A stretch of DNA of 64,000 bases. It comes from Mallotus nudiflorus (Eukaryota > Streptophyta > Magnoliopsida > Malpighiales > Euphorbiaceae). This document shows positions 1-11,186 of the stretch, piece by piece. The position numbers and the translations under genes were made by a program. Under the pieces are notes generated by a model that saw nothing but the letters and a program-made list of their open reading frames with translations, was not told where the DNA came from and did not search any database. Where the stretch lies: positions 10,456,501-10,520,500 of the forward strand of contig CANTUR010000049.1 of assembly GCA_947683625.1 (NCBI GenBank). Direction: 5' to 3'. How positions within the stretch are numbered: the first letter of the stretch is position 1; every line of letters starts with the position of its first letter.

Positions 1-290
1 AAAATGCGTTGAACACAGTGTCAACTTCTATTCATATTATAACATCATGCTATATGTTCCAGTGGAACTATAGTCTATTTTCAAAATACATTGAACTCAA
101 TGTCAATTGTTATTCACTGAACACAGTGATAGCATCGCTGCTATATGTTCCATCAGAACTATAGCCTACTTTCAAAATACACTGAACATAGTGTCAATTG
201 CTACTCATTGAACATAGTGATAGCATCACTGCTATATATTCCACTGGAACTATAGTATGTTTTCAAAATTCACTAAACATAGTGATAACA
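1..290 (+). repeat. 91-bp tandem repeat of short hairpins, 3' internal region of element A
   Basis: Three units with a period of 91 bp are visible; the string TATATGTTCC or its variant recurs at 51, 142 and 233. Each unit is built from small inverted repeats: GTTCC-agt-GGAAC, CATTGAACTCAATG (89-102), CACTGAACACAGTG (115-128) and ATAGCATCGCTGCTAT. The array lies upstream of a polypurine tract and LTR, where Tat-lineage elements have a hypervariable, repeat-prone 3' untranslated region. No protein is supported here. Confidence 0.8.
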
Positions 291-450
291 TAATAGCTAG
301 AAATTCCATAGGAATTCTAGCGTTCCTTAAATTGCATTCAGTATTACATAGTGTCATGCATAGTCATGGCACACAGGTAAGTATCCTAACTCTTTGCTTT
401 GAAATTATGTGCTTATTTACTTTACCACAATTTGTTAAGCAAACAGTGAC

Positions 451-463
451 GAAGGGGGCCAAC
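451..463 (+). other. Polypurine tract of element A
   Basis: GAAGGGGGCCAAC lies immediately before the LTR start TGTAAGCACC. The same arrangement recurs in inverse orientation at 52226-52238. About 20 bp on the distal side are also alike in the two copies (TTTGTTAAGCAAACAGTGA versus its counterpart). It would prime plus-strand DNA synthesis and it fixes the orientation of element A as plus. Confidence 0.7.
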
Positions 464-965
464 TGTAAGCACCAAATTTGAGATGATTTGAATTTGGTTG
501 TGACAAAAGACCCAATTATGAAAATTAACTATGAAATTAGATTTATTGGATCTGATTTATTAGTTTTGAATTAAATTATAAATCATAAATTATTTTTATT
601 TTTATTTTCTTTTATTTTATTTTTTAGGACTTACCTTTAAAATTTGTTTATTTATTTATAATTATTTTTTTAAGAAATAAATAAAAAAAGAGAAAATTTA
701 TAAAAAAAAAGGAAAATTTTAAAAGGATAAAGGATGGGTCAACGTTGGCCTAAATGCCCAAAAAAAATTCATTTGAAACAAAAGACTAAACTGCCATCGA
801 TTCCCTGATTTACAAATTTGGCCACTCTTGGCCAATTCACGAATTGAACTTTTTTTTCATTTATTTATTTATTTTATTTTATTTTGATACATCACACTTA
901 TCAAGTGGTTAGGATCGGATTTAGTTGTATTTTGATTTTGATTTTGATTATCTTATTTTTTCCTT

Positions 966-975
966 TTTATATAAA
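966..975 (+). promoter_or_regulatory. TATA-like box in LTR A
   Basis: TTATATAAAC lies about 500 bp after the LTR start. That matches the U3 length to the TATA-like box in the inverse copy 29611-31811. Position supports an LTR promoter; no transcription evidence is available. Confidence 0.4.
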
Positions 976-1779
976 CAAGATTTCACATAGAAAGAGGAGA
1001 CTCCAAACTTTTGCCTTAATTTTTTTTAGCCATGGGAAACTCTATAACTTTTTTAATTCTTTGTCGTGGATTTTCTAATTTTAGCCTTGAGCCAAAAATA
1101 TTGTTCTCTTTCATGTACTTTTCTAGTCCTTCACCAATAATCATATTCAAATAAACCTAATATCATAAACAAAACAAAAACCATAAATTCTTCAATTAAC
1201 ATTGATCATTCTTCTTAGTGGAATCAATACTACATCATTCTAATCTTCATCTTCTTTCTCTTTTATTTTCATTTTGTTTTATTATTTTATTTAATTTTCT
1301 TTTTTTGTTATTTTTAATTGATTCTAACCTCCTTATTTAATTTTTTTTTATGCTTCATGTTTTTGTGGGGATGAGCATGTGATTGAATTAAGAAAATCCA
1401 TGAAGATCAATCCATGGAATGCCATGGATAAAACCTTGTAGAATTTAAAGTAGTTTTTAGGTTTTTATTTATTTTTATTTTTATTATTTTTTATTTTGTG
1501 TTTTTAGGTGTTTATTTTGTTTGTTGGTATGTATAATTAATTTTAATTTTTGCGTAGATTTGTAATAGCCTTAGTAGTGGGATATAGTAAAATATTTAAT
1601 TTTCTAGCTTTTAAAATCAATTAGTAAATTAGGTTCAATTTGGTTAAACCTTAATAAAATCAATGGTGGCTTTAGATTAATTCAGAATGCATGTTATTAA
1701 ATTAGGGTTAGAAATCACTAAATGTATGTTTTTTATTCATTATGTATTTTATTTTATTATTTGGGCTTGTTTGTTTATT

Positions 1780-2160
1780 TTTGTGTGTTTTGGACCCCAA
1801 GCCCACATTTAGATTCTAACTTATTAATTAATAGGCTTTTAAAATTGGATTTAGATATAATTAACTTTAAAATCAATTTAGGCCCATTAGGATTAAATTA
1901 GACTTAGACCCACTTTAGTTTAATTAAAATTAACTTAGACTTAGTTCAACCTATTTATATCATTTAATTTTCAAAATAGATTTATGATCATTTCATTTAA
2001 ATTAAAATTAATTAGAACTAGGCCCACTAATCCAACCCAACTTATTTCTATTAAAATTAATAGATTTAAGCCCACTTTTTAGATTTAAAACAAATAGACA
2101 TAGGTTCATTAATTAATTAAAATGTAGGCTCACTTTTTGTTCCCATTTCATTTGTAAATA
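1780..2160 (+). repeat. Degenerate GGCCCA/AGCCCA repeat in LTR U5
   Basis: A string of AGCCCAC, GGCCCA, GACCCAC and AGGCCCAC blocks separated by AT-rich spacers of roughly 40-50 bp. The same degenerate array, inverted, occurs in the related LTRs at about 30040-30440 and 50570-50900. It is therefore a family feature and not local noise. Confidence 0.55.
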
Positions 2161-2593
2161 AAAATATGTAAATTTAGCTAACTTAATTAAAATCAATGTA
2201 AAATAGACTAACTTGGAGATGTTGCACCTTGTGTGAATTCATTGTTTGTATTCTTTTTCATGAATAGTTTCCTTAGAGTTAGATGTATGCTAAATAGGGT
2301 TTAAATTAAATTGCATATAAATAAAGAATAATTTAATAATTAATAAAGTAATTCTAAATGAATAAAAGACTAAAGAAGTTGGTATTCTGTATCCAGAAAG
2401 TTATGGTGCTAACTTTTTTTTATAGAATTGAGTTACCACCACCTCTTATTTATCCCAGTTATTATCCTAGGTAGTGACTCCTCATCTTCACTCTATGATT
2501 TTATGATATAGTAGTATGTTCTCTAGAGCCTTGAGCTTAAATAGTGTCGCGGTTGCTAAAATCTTGGATGCGTGCTAAACCCTATCATCTATA

Positions 2594-3630
2594 CCTAGCT
2601 ACCCCACTGGTTTTAAAACCACCTAAATTATGGATACCTTTATTCCTGTATCTAGCCATCAAAAGAAATGCAATTAGTGCAATGTTAGCCCAAGAGGGAG
2701 AAACAAAAGCGAAACACACAGTCTACTACTTAATTAAGAAGATGTTGTATAAGGAAAAGTACAACCAAGTCAAGCATATATACTTGGCAATGGTATAGGC
2801 AATGAAGAAATTCAAACATTAATTTTAGTCCTACAAAATTTAGGCTATGTCTAAAATGTATCAAATAAAGTACCTCTATGAAGCTCCCTCTCTTATGGGA
2901 AAGTTGGCTAATTAGCTCATGCTATTGGTGGAATTTGATGTGCAATACTTAACTAAAAAGGTAGTAAAGAGAAGAGTAGTGGCTGAATTTCTAGCTCTCA
3001 ACCCCATTCCAAACTCAAAAGAAATCCAACTAGACTTCCCAAACAACTTTTGTTCAACCATTATGATTCAAGGATGGTAAATGTATTTTGATAGATTGGT
3101 TAATCAATTTCGCACATGAGTCGATGTTATATTACAATCTCCATAAGGAAAAGTAGTACCGATTGCCAAAAAGCTTGAGTTCATCCAACGATTAGCATTA
3201 AAATTGACATCGTACCAAAGTGTGTTATACAAAAGAACTTTAAATGGGTTATAACTCTGATGTCTAGATGAAAATGAGGTTATAAGAGCAATAAATGAAG
3301 TACACAGAGGTATTTATGGTCCACACATTAATGGAGTAATCCTAGCTAAGAATCTAATCAGACAAGGGTTCTTCTAGATGATAATGATGGAAGATTATAT
3401 CAAATTTGTGAGGGAATGCCACAAGTGTGAAATCCACGGGGATGTTAGCCACCTTCCCTTAATAGAACTACACTACATATCCTCTCCATGGCCTTTCTCA
3501 ACATAGGGACTAGACATAATTAAGGAAATACACCTGATAATCTTGAACCAACACAGGTTCATCTTAGTGATAGTGGATTACTTCACTAAGTAGGTAGAAG
3601 TAGAATCATTCATAAAGTTAAAAGCCAAGC
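2594..3630 (+). pseudogene. Element B pol remnant: end of RT, RNase H, part of archaeal-like RNase H, integrase start
   Basis: Translation is interrupted by many stops but readable. PPKLWIPLFLYLAI and VYYLIKKMLYKEKYNQV correspond to the RT-linked RNase H of Tat elements. MYFDRLVNQF and IAKKLEF belong to the second, archaeal-like RNase H that marks this lineage. VHRGIYGPHINGVILAKNLI plus a CHKC pair form the integrase zinc domain, followed by HRFILVIVDYFTK of the core. The second half of the archaeal-like RNase H is missing (after about 3185) compared with D at 41450-41830. The fragment begins where LTR A ends and continues after the insertion at 3631-4452. Non-functional. Confidence 0.8.
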
Positions 3631-3936
3631 TGATACGAACCCTACCTATAATAGAGATAGAACGCGCATCCAACTTTGAATATTAGCCCAAGGATCATCA
3701 AGGATAGTTGTGTTGATGGAGCTAAACCCCTTGCTTATTAAATTGAAGCAAGTTACTTAGCTATTATAAGATGAACAATCACACAATTCTAAGTTTAATC
3801 TAACCTAGCAATTGTAATGAAAGGTAGAAGTGAAACAATTCAAGTAAACTTGCAAAGTTTCAAAAGAACAAAGTTTAAGGAAAAACCTTACTTTTAATAT
3901 TTCAATCTTCTTAAATTCGTATGTCATAGGGTTAGC

Positions 3937-3948
3937 CCTTATATAGGC
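3937..3948 (-). promoter_or_regulatory. TATA box of the 822-bp solo LTR
   Basis: On the minus strand this reads GCCTATATAAGG, about 500 bp from the LTR end at 4452. That leaves roughly 310 bp of R/U5 downstream. Confidence 0.5.
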
Positions 3949-4187
3949 ATGTAAACAACCTAATCCTTAAAGGAAAAGGTTCTATTCCTTATTCCTAAAG
4001 ATACCTATATAGGAAAATCCTTAATTAAGGAGATTTCCTTTAAAATAGGACAACTAATGACAACTAATGACAACTCATGTTTGAAAAGTCAAAATTGACA
4101 ACTCATTACAATTCATGACAACTAAGCAAAATGAAAACTCATGACAACTAAGCATTAAAGCATGCCATGTCACATGCCATGTCATAT

Positions 4188-4256
4188 GTTGACCATTGAC
4201 CATTGACTTTGACTTGTTGACTATTTGACTATGACTTTGACTTGTTGACTTTGACT
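4188..4256. promoter_or_regulatory. Cluster of W-box (TTGAC) motifs in LTR U3
   Basis: About nine TTGACC or TTGACT hexamers lie in 70 bp on the plus strand, roughly 240-310 bp upstream of the minus-strand TATA box. TTGAC(C/T) is the core site of plant WRKY transcription factors, and W-boxes occur in stress-inducible plant retrotransposon promoters. A role here is inferred; the stretch is also a short tandem repeat. Confidence 0.5.
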
Positions 4257-4457
4257 TGGAATATTCTTGAATCTTCTCACATCTTCTAGAATCTTCTTGA
4301 ATCTTCCTTATTGACTCCAAAATATGAATAATAAAAAAAAAAACTTCCAAATTCGTCCAATCAAGGTAATTAATTTCAGAATAGGAAATTAAGCTAATTA
4401 GCTTGAATTCTTCATATTCGGGCACTTTTGATCCCTTTTAGGGTTCATATTACAAGC

Positions 4458-5179
4458 AAGTGGCTAAGTTCATCAAAATAAATATATTCCGTCAATATGG
4501 GATCCTCCATCACATAATCTCTAACAATGGTGTTCAATTCCACGGGGAAGTTAGAGAACTACTAAGGAATTATAAGGTGGAACATCATAAATCTTCTCAT
4601 TACTGACCATAAGCAAATAGGATTTTTGAAGCAGCAAACAAGAACATCAAGAAGATTTTGTCAAAGATGACCCAGACTTACTAAGACTAGGTAGACATAT
4701 TTCCATATGCCTTATGGGGATACCAAACAACAATCAGAACTTCAATTAGAGTAATTCCTTTCTTACTAGTATATGGATCAGAAGTAGTACTTCTAATCAA
4801 AATAAAAATCAAGTCTCTTATGGTAGCAATTGAACATGAATTACTATAAGTATAATGGGCCCAGTAGCGGCATAATAATCTCACTCTCTTAGATAGTTAA
4901 AGGCTCAAAGCTCTATACCACACACAATTATATCAGGATTGGCTAGCTAATACCTTTAATAGAAAGGTGAAACATAAGAGTGCAAAAGTAGGAGACTGGG
5001 TGCTAAAGCAAGCAAGGTAGAATGTTCCAAACCCTAGAGGGAATTTCAAACCAAACTAGGAAGGTCTGTACTTAGTCAAATATGTCTTATCAAGAGGATC
5101 AGTCAAGCTAATGGATTCTAAAGGCAATGCATTCTCTGAACCTGTCAATACAGACCGCCTGAAGAAGTACTATGTCTAG
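4458..5179 (+). pseudogene. Element B integrase core and C-terminus
   Basis: The integrase continues after the solo LTR: VAKFIKINIFRQYG, then IISNNGVQFHGEVRELL. The second catalytic aspartate is replaced by N (AAC). A frameshift precedes EAANKNIKKILSKM, the region of the catalytic glutamate. The frame later reads VNTDRLKKYYV and stops at 5177-5179, the same end found in C (28873) and D (43168). Many stops; non-functional. Confidence 0.75.
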
Positions 5180-5680
5180 GGCAAAAAAAATCCCGCTGAG
5201 TTGAAAAACTAAAAATGGTAGCTCAAATAAAAATTAGCCCTGCATGAGCAACTTAGGCAAAAATTATGGAAAGAGATAAAATACTTAACTAGAGAACCTA
5301 AGAAGGCTAATTAAGAGCAGGGGTAACCTCAAGTTTAGAATTTGTATAAATGAACTTATGCTCTCCTTAAATGATTTTAGTGAAATGAGAATCATTGTCA
5401 ATTTATGTGAAATGTCTTTGAAACAGTGCAACACATTGTATCATCATGGATTGCATTAAACATGCTTTGCATTTTCTTTCTTGCTATCTTCTTTGAATTC
5501 TCTCCTTGAGATAAGCTGCTATTGTTGAAGCCTAAAAAAAAAAGAAGCCTAGCTAGGTATGAAGAGCTCCAAAAGGAGACACCCTATGCAAAAGAGGGGA
5601 AAAAAAAGAAAACCCAGCTAAGTGCAAAAAGCTCTGAAAGGAGACACCTTAGGCAAAAGAAGGAAAAAATAAAAGAGGCA
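5180..5680 (+). repeat. Post-pol spacer with tandem ~70-bp repeat, element B
   Basis: It opens with GGCAAAAAAAATCCCGCTGA, the sequence that follows pol in family I. From about 5527 to 5670 a unit appears twice: AGCCTAGCTAGG...GGAGACACC...GCAAAAG. Homologous pairs occur at 43555-43685 (+) and 28410-28535 (-). An open frame of 73 codons crosses it but is lysine-rich repeat translation with no support as a gene. Confidence 0.6.
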
Positions 5681-6240
5681 GACACTCATTTCTCTAGTCC
5701 TAAACCTCCATTTGAGCATAAGACATGCACCAAACTCAAATAAAAGTACACTAATAAGGACTATAACTATCCAATGACACTGCATGTGGCCTTACCATTT
5801 TTAAGAACTCAACACCTCCCAAAAGAAGAAAAATAAGGAAGAATCACCAAAAGGATATCCTACTCAAAATCATCAAAATAACATCTACAACATGATATGT
5901 GATGACATCATTATTACTACATCATCACTACATCATCACCGACTAAAAAGAGAAGGATTACGAATTGATAAAATTCAAGAGTTATCACCATAAATCAAGA
6001 TCAAGAAGCACCAACAACCAAGCAAAAGAGGTAGAAAGAACACATTGCATTAATTACAATCATAACCAATTTCTTTGCTCGACATCGAAAGAGGTTATAG
6101 TGGCACTAAAAGAGGTTATAGTGGCAGTATATGTTCGCCTGACACCTGAAGAGGTTATAGTGATAGTACTTATCCATTATCATTGCCATATTTATTTATT
6201 ATCTGAAATAATTTTCTAATCCCTATGTTCTTCTGCAAAG
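5681..6240 (+). repeat. Element B 3' internal region and 40-bp GAGGTTATAGTGG repeats
   Basis: 5681-5780 (CACTCATTTCTCTAGTCC...) matches D 46586-46690, and 5800-5960 matches D 46700-46860. At 6085-6165 the motif AGAGGTTATAGTGGC or AGAGGTTATAGTGATA recurs three times, as in D 46905-47205. The PMD gene that lies between the two matching blocks in D is absent here. Homology to D fades beyond about 6190. Confidence 0.6.
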
Positions 6241-6814
6241 ACTAAATTTTTTAAGAATTGGCATTAGAGTTGTCTAAAATTATTTGAAATTTTATTATTG
6301 GTGACATTAAGGTTCAAGATAAAGAAAGTGTATCGCAATATGACTAGTGGTGTACATCAAGTATTGGTGTGAGTATTTTTAACACATAATTAAATGCATG
6401 AAGCATTGTTAGAGAGGAAGAAATTAGCATCTACAATAAGGAAAGAGAAGATTGAGAATTTGGAAAAAAATGTCATTGTTGCCATACAAGCTTTGGTAGT
6501 AAGTACTTCCTTGAGAACACATGTTGATGATTTTGATAATAAAATGTGAAGAATGTTTAGGAAATTCTAAAATTTATATTTTTCAAAATAAAATGAAATT
6601 TTTATATGAAAAATGATGCATTTTCATATAAATTACAAAAATGATAAAGAAATGTAATTTTTTTTATATCAAAATGTGATTTTTGTGAACAATATAATTT
6701 TGAATAATGAAAATGAAAAATATTATGAAAAGTTGTAAAAATGTAATTTTTATTATAAAAATGTTCTTATGATTTTCACATTTTTTTAGGCTAGAAAAAT
6801 TCAAAGTGATAGTT
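6241..6814. other. Unassigned AT-rich stretch
   Basis: No coding signal is seen. 6530-6800 holds loosely repeated AAAATGTGATTTTTGTGAA-like strings. Part may be the continuation of the LTR relic at 8101-8560 on the other side of the transposon insertion. Confidence 0.4.
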
Positions 6815-6822
6815 TAATAAAA

Positions 6823-8100
6823 GGGAAAAGGTACAATTTTTCCTTGAGGAGCAAATTGGCCTTTAAAGATTTTATTAGCTCATTTAGGCACAAAATTTTG
6901 AGAAAACAACTATTTGAGCTCCTCTGCAATTAGGACTTTTAATGAAACTTTTAGTCTTTTTTCTAATGATTGTATGGCAATTTTAGGACCCACCATCTGC
7001 TTCTTCAATTTATTTCTTCTTCTTTCTCTCTACTTTTTAGTATGTAAAACTCTAAGGTATCCTAAATTTTAACATTAAGTTGCCATATATTCTAAATTCT
7101 TGTATTAAATTTCATTATCTCTACAATACCTAATACCTTACACCCAACAATTCTTCATTAAATGAATCACTTTTATTTATTTTTTCTCTTGTTTGTTTCT
7201 CTTCCTTGCTCCTTCCAACCCCCACTTTAGAATCTTTCATTCTTGATTTTTTTACTAAAATTTTGAATCAAATAAATGTAAAGAAGTAGAACCATAGCTA
7301 GTCAAAGAAAACTGTCATATCCCCATTAAAGATATTGGGAAAAGTAAGGGATCTTTATGTGAAAATCATGACTAGGTGTACCACTAGAGCTAGCTATAGG
7401 CATTCCATATCAATGCCAATGGTCATTGCCAAAAAGTTATAGTACATGCTTAACAATGTCAAGTGATAGTAGTGACGAATCATAATTACAAGGATTCAAG
7501 CATCTATCTTTTTTAGTTCAATATTAAGTTTTTGTTTAATTCAATTATCACACAGAAAGGTAAAATAACCCTTGGTTTATAAGAACATAATTCTAAAAAA
7601 ATTTGTACGTATGTTTTATTTTGTTACTTAAAAAAATATGAGTTGTCATTGATATATCTCATTTTCTTCTCCAAATAAATATTTCATTATGATTAAAAAT
7701 ATAAAGAAACAACTAATATTTGATTAAATTGATTGAATTTTATAGATGTGTAAGAGTACAAATTTATTGTTATTAGCAGTGCAGTCTCAACATGAATGTC
7801 TTATGATTTTTAATATGTATACCAATTCTTTGATAAAATGCCTCGATCAAAAGAGAAGAGAAAAAAATCACAATGAAGGTTGTAACTATATTTTAATAGG
7901 GTCCATTTCTTATCATGTGATTCTAACATTAATGGATCAAACGTCCATTTCAAGACCAAAAGCCTAAATTATAGAAAAACATAAATTCATGTTTAAGTGA
8001 GCCAATAATGTTAAATTTATGCCTACACGAGCTAAAAAATTATTTAAGGGCCCATCCACTCCTTGCTATAAACTTTAATAGCAAAAATGTACCTTTTCCC
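6823..8100. mobile_element. Non-autonomous TIR DNA transposon, hAT-like by 8-bp target duplication
   Basis: The termini are inverted: GGGAAAAGGTACAATTTTTCC at the left, and GGGAAAAGGTACATTTTTGC when the right end is reversed. Weaker matches continue inward for ~100 bp (TTTTATTAGCTCATTTAGGC versus TTTTTTAGCTCGTGTAGGC). Both sides carry the exact 8-bp duplication TAATAAAA (6815-6822 and 8101-8108). Eight bases is the hAT hallmark, though Mutator-like TIRs look similar. No transposase is readable in 1278 bp; the 73-codon frame at 7746 resembles nothing I know. Confidence 0.75.
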
Positions 8101-8560
8101 TAATAAAATACAAATAAAGTGATAATTATTCAAATAGCAAGAAAAATTGCCAATCTCACCATATAATTATAATACTTCCATAATTTGCTAGTGGTATAAA
8201 AAAAGGGGAATTGGAGTATAAGAGATAACACAAAATTAAAAAAAATTAAACATGCAAAAAATGATTGTTTGGTCCTTATATTCGACTAAGCTTGTTTTGG
8301 AAACTAGAAGCTTTTGCTTTAGATGTAATTTGCATGTTGTCCTCATTGAGAGTATGAAAATGATGTGAATAATACAAGTTCATATAACATTAAGACAGAT
8401 ATGAGGCTTGGTTTAGGTTCAAGTCGATCTAAAATCCTATGAGAAAAATGAAAGAATAGGTTTAAAGAATAAAAAATCGAGAGTCCTGAGTATTCAATCC
8501 AACAGAGTAATAGTACAGTGTCTAAATAAGCCCCCCTAAATAAGAGATGGAGTCTGATAT
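8101..8560 (-). mobile_element. Family I LTR fragment hosting the TIR element
   Basis: This matches the LTR stretch 23340-23640 in the same orientation: AATGATTGTTTGGTC versus AATGATTGTGTGCTC, CCTCATTGAGAG versus CCTCATCGAGAG, and GAGGCTTGGTTTAGG versus GAGGCTAGGTTTAG. It is an old, truncated copy with no coding content. Confidence 0.55.
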
Positions 8561-8800
8561 TCATATACGATGAAAATTTATGCATGCATATGCATATCTA
8601 CATGAAAAATACGCATGTTTATGAGTTATAAATGTGTGCGCGAGCAAATATGTGAGTTGGAGTGCATATACATATGAATGTGTGTGCACATATAAGTAAA
8701 ATGCAGGTTCACTTGCAAAGGATTGCATGCACACACATGGATAATCGTGTAGGCACATACAAAATACGTGTACATGCGCCTACTTGTTCATGTCTCATAC
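8561..8800. other. Alternating purine-pyrimidine tract rich in CATGCA/TGTGTG
   Basis: The stretch is dominated by GCATGCATATGCATA, TGTGTGCGCG, CATATACATATG, TGTGTGCACATA and GCATGCACACACA. It is locally richer in CpG/TpG than its neighbours and not coding. Confidence 0.5.
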
Positions 8801-10514
8801 ACGCACTTTTTTTTTAGACTTTCATTTTTATTGAATTGAATCTAGGTCTTTTGAGACAAACATTGGTCTGATAAGCTATTTGTTTTTTTAGCGATGATTG
8901 CTTAAAACATGCAATTTATCATTCCCAAAAACTAGTTTTGTAAAATCAAAATGTGATTAAATTATTTGGTGATCAACTTATCACCTTAAAAGTCCTATTT
9001 AGGTTTTTTTTAATGTTTTTTTAGACTTTTGCGCACTTCAAAAGTAGTACAAATAAACAGACTCTTATCATTTTTGAGACATTATTTTTATCATCAAACC
9101 ATTCTCGAGGATAATCAAAATTCGATGTTTGAAGGTATCTTTTGGAGCAAGTAATAAACATCTTTTCCTTCAAGGATTATGATGTTTACAAGCCCATATA
9201 GAGGCTATTACAATGTTGAATGAATTTTGAGAAGTTATTATCAATTGAATTTGAATTTATTGAAAGGTTTCTTCATTTCTTTTATTCTTAAAAGAACTTT
9301 GGTTAATTTATCAAGTGAAAATTTAATACATTCAAATGTAGTTTTTTTTTAAATTTAAATTTACTTAGTTGATCTTAGGTTTATGTTAAACAATCTTTAA
9401 TTCTTTATAATTAAGGTCCTTAAATACAAGTTGTTTAAGGGTCTTATTGAAAATTAAAGTTTTTTCTTGATTGATTTGTAAATGATCCTTGGCAAAGTTA
9501 TCAATATTGAATATGAGTTATATATAAATTAATCATGTTTGTCTCATTTTACACCAGAGTTTTGACTTATTAATTAGTTACATATCTTTACTTTTCTTCA
9601 TTTTCTACATTTAATCATAAAAAAGAAATCGATGATTCTTATTTGATTCATTAATTTTATGTCATCTTAGTCATTTTGTTAGCGTTATATTTATTTTTTC
9701 TATGTAATCCATTTAACCTATTTATATTTAAATTCGTTTAAATATGTTACAAACATGATAAGAACACATTTAACATTTAAATTACAAAACATGACGAAAA
9801 GAAAATTAAGCAAATTAAGCATATAGATAATATGATGTTTTAAGGTTTCAAATTCAATCTAAATAATTATTTTAATTCAAAATCTGAATAATGATGTTTT
9901 TGTTACAGTTGATATTTTAATGTATTTATAAATAATTTAAATCGTATCTATATAATATTAAATTATATATTTATAATAATTTAAATTAGTATTATATTTA
10001 TTTAATATTAATATTAATATTAATTTATGCAAAAATAATTTACCACAAACTTCCATAGTATTATATAACTATGGAATTTTTATTATATTTAATTGATAAT
10101 AAACTAGTATTATATAATTTCTACAGTGATACTAATACTTGATGAAATCTAATTATTTATACCAAAATTACCCACATTTGTTAATATTGAATTACTAATA
10201 ATAATTTACCACAAACTTCCATAGTTTTCTTAATATTAATACTAATTTACACCAAAAATTTTATAATTTTAATATTTTTATCATGCTTATTTATTTAATC
10301 TGAAATTAAATAGCGGATAATTACTTAGTATTCAAATAATCTTTAATTAGTACTAAAAGTTAATATCAACGCTAATTTACCCTATGAATTTTGTTATACT
10401 AATATTAATTCATACCAAAATGCTATAGTTTTATTAGTACAATTGACAATATTAGCTTACAACAAAAATACATAATACTATTATAATACATATATTTTTG
10501 TTGATATAAGTAGT
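8801..10514. other. AT-rich unassigned region
   Basis: I see no gene. AATTTACCACAAACTTCCATAGT occurs twice (10029-10051 and 10203-10225, interrupted variants) among AATATTAATATTAAT runs. This suggests decayed repeat DNA. Confidence 0.4.
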
Positions 10515-11127
10515 AATGTTCAACATGAATCTAAATATTTGGCGACCACGATACTATACAAGTTTAGGGTCCATTCTGGAGAAACAATCAAAGATTAAAG
10601 CTCAAATCGGAGATGGGATCATCATCTGGATGAAATTCGGAACACAATTTAGTGCAAATGGATTTTACACAAGGCCCCAATAGTCGTTCTTAGAAATTGG
10701 GTATGAGTTTTTCAAATGTCCATCCAACTTTACAGTTAGTCACCATTTATATTTTATTTTTTTTATTATTCTTAATTATTTCTTCATAAGATTTTCAATT
10801 TTTACAATTAGGTCCAAGTTGGTAATTAATCTATTTTCATGCAATTTTGATGTGATTTATAATATTCATCATAAATTTAATACATTCATCCATAATAATC
10901 AAATATATCAAATAAATGCTTTTGTAAAAAAAAGAGGGAAGAGAAATGATTACAAATATTATTCACAAAAAAAAAATTAATCTAATTAAATAAATACTAT
11001 TTTGTTTCTCACATCCTGCAAAAGGAAATCAATTAGCTCAAAAACCTACAAGAAAATAATGAGATTAGTTTCCATTTAACATAAAATTAATGAGAAAATA
11101 AATCAAATAAAACTTATAAAAAGTAAG

Positions 11128-11186
<59 letters not shown>

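Larger units (their letters stand above)
464..2593 (+). mobile_element. 3' LTR of element A (Tat-like family II), inserted in element B
   Basis: This 2.13-kb LTR starts TGTAAGCACC and ends CCCTATCATCTATA (TG...CA type, last base pair decayed). It aligns by eye, in inverse orientation, with the LTRs at 29611-31811 and 50131-52225. The last ~150 bp match the reverse complement of 29611-29760 (GTTTAGCACGC, GCGACACTATTT, GAGAACA, GAGTCAC). A TATA-like box at 966-975 would place U3 at about 464-1000, leaving a very long R/U5. Directly after 2593 the sequence is pol of another element, so element A is nested in B; the left target duplication lies outside the window. No gene is inside, and short open frames here are AT-rich noise. 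Confidence 0.75.
3631..4452 (-). mobile_element. 822-bp solo LTR inserted in element B integrase
   Basis: The insertion is flanked by a perfect 5-bp target duplication CAAGC (3626-3630 and 4453-4457). Removing it restores continuity with the intact sequence of element D near 42440. Ends are inverted: TGATACGAACCCTA at the left, and TAATATGAACCCTA when the right end is read on the minus strand. A TATA-like box on the minus strand at 3937-3948 suggests minus orientation. The element class is not certain; structure fits a solo LTR. Confidence 0.75.

Noticed and set aside
4075..4425. 116-codon open frame on the minus strand
   Set aside because: It is translation of short TTGAC and ACAACTAA repeats in the U3 of the 822-bp solo LTR; no domain, no counterpart.
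5522..5743. Lysine-rich 73-codon frame
   Set aside because: It spans a tandem repeat after pol, is not conserved as a frame in C or D, and ends in spacer sequence.
8343..8758. Two minus-strand frames of 80 and 65 codons
   Set aside because: They cover an LTR relic and the alternating purine-pyrimidine tract; no similarity and no conserved frame in related LTRs.
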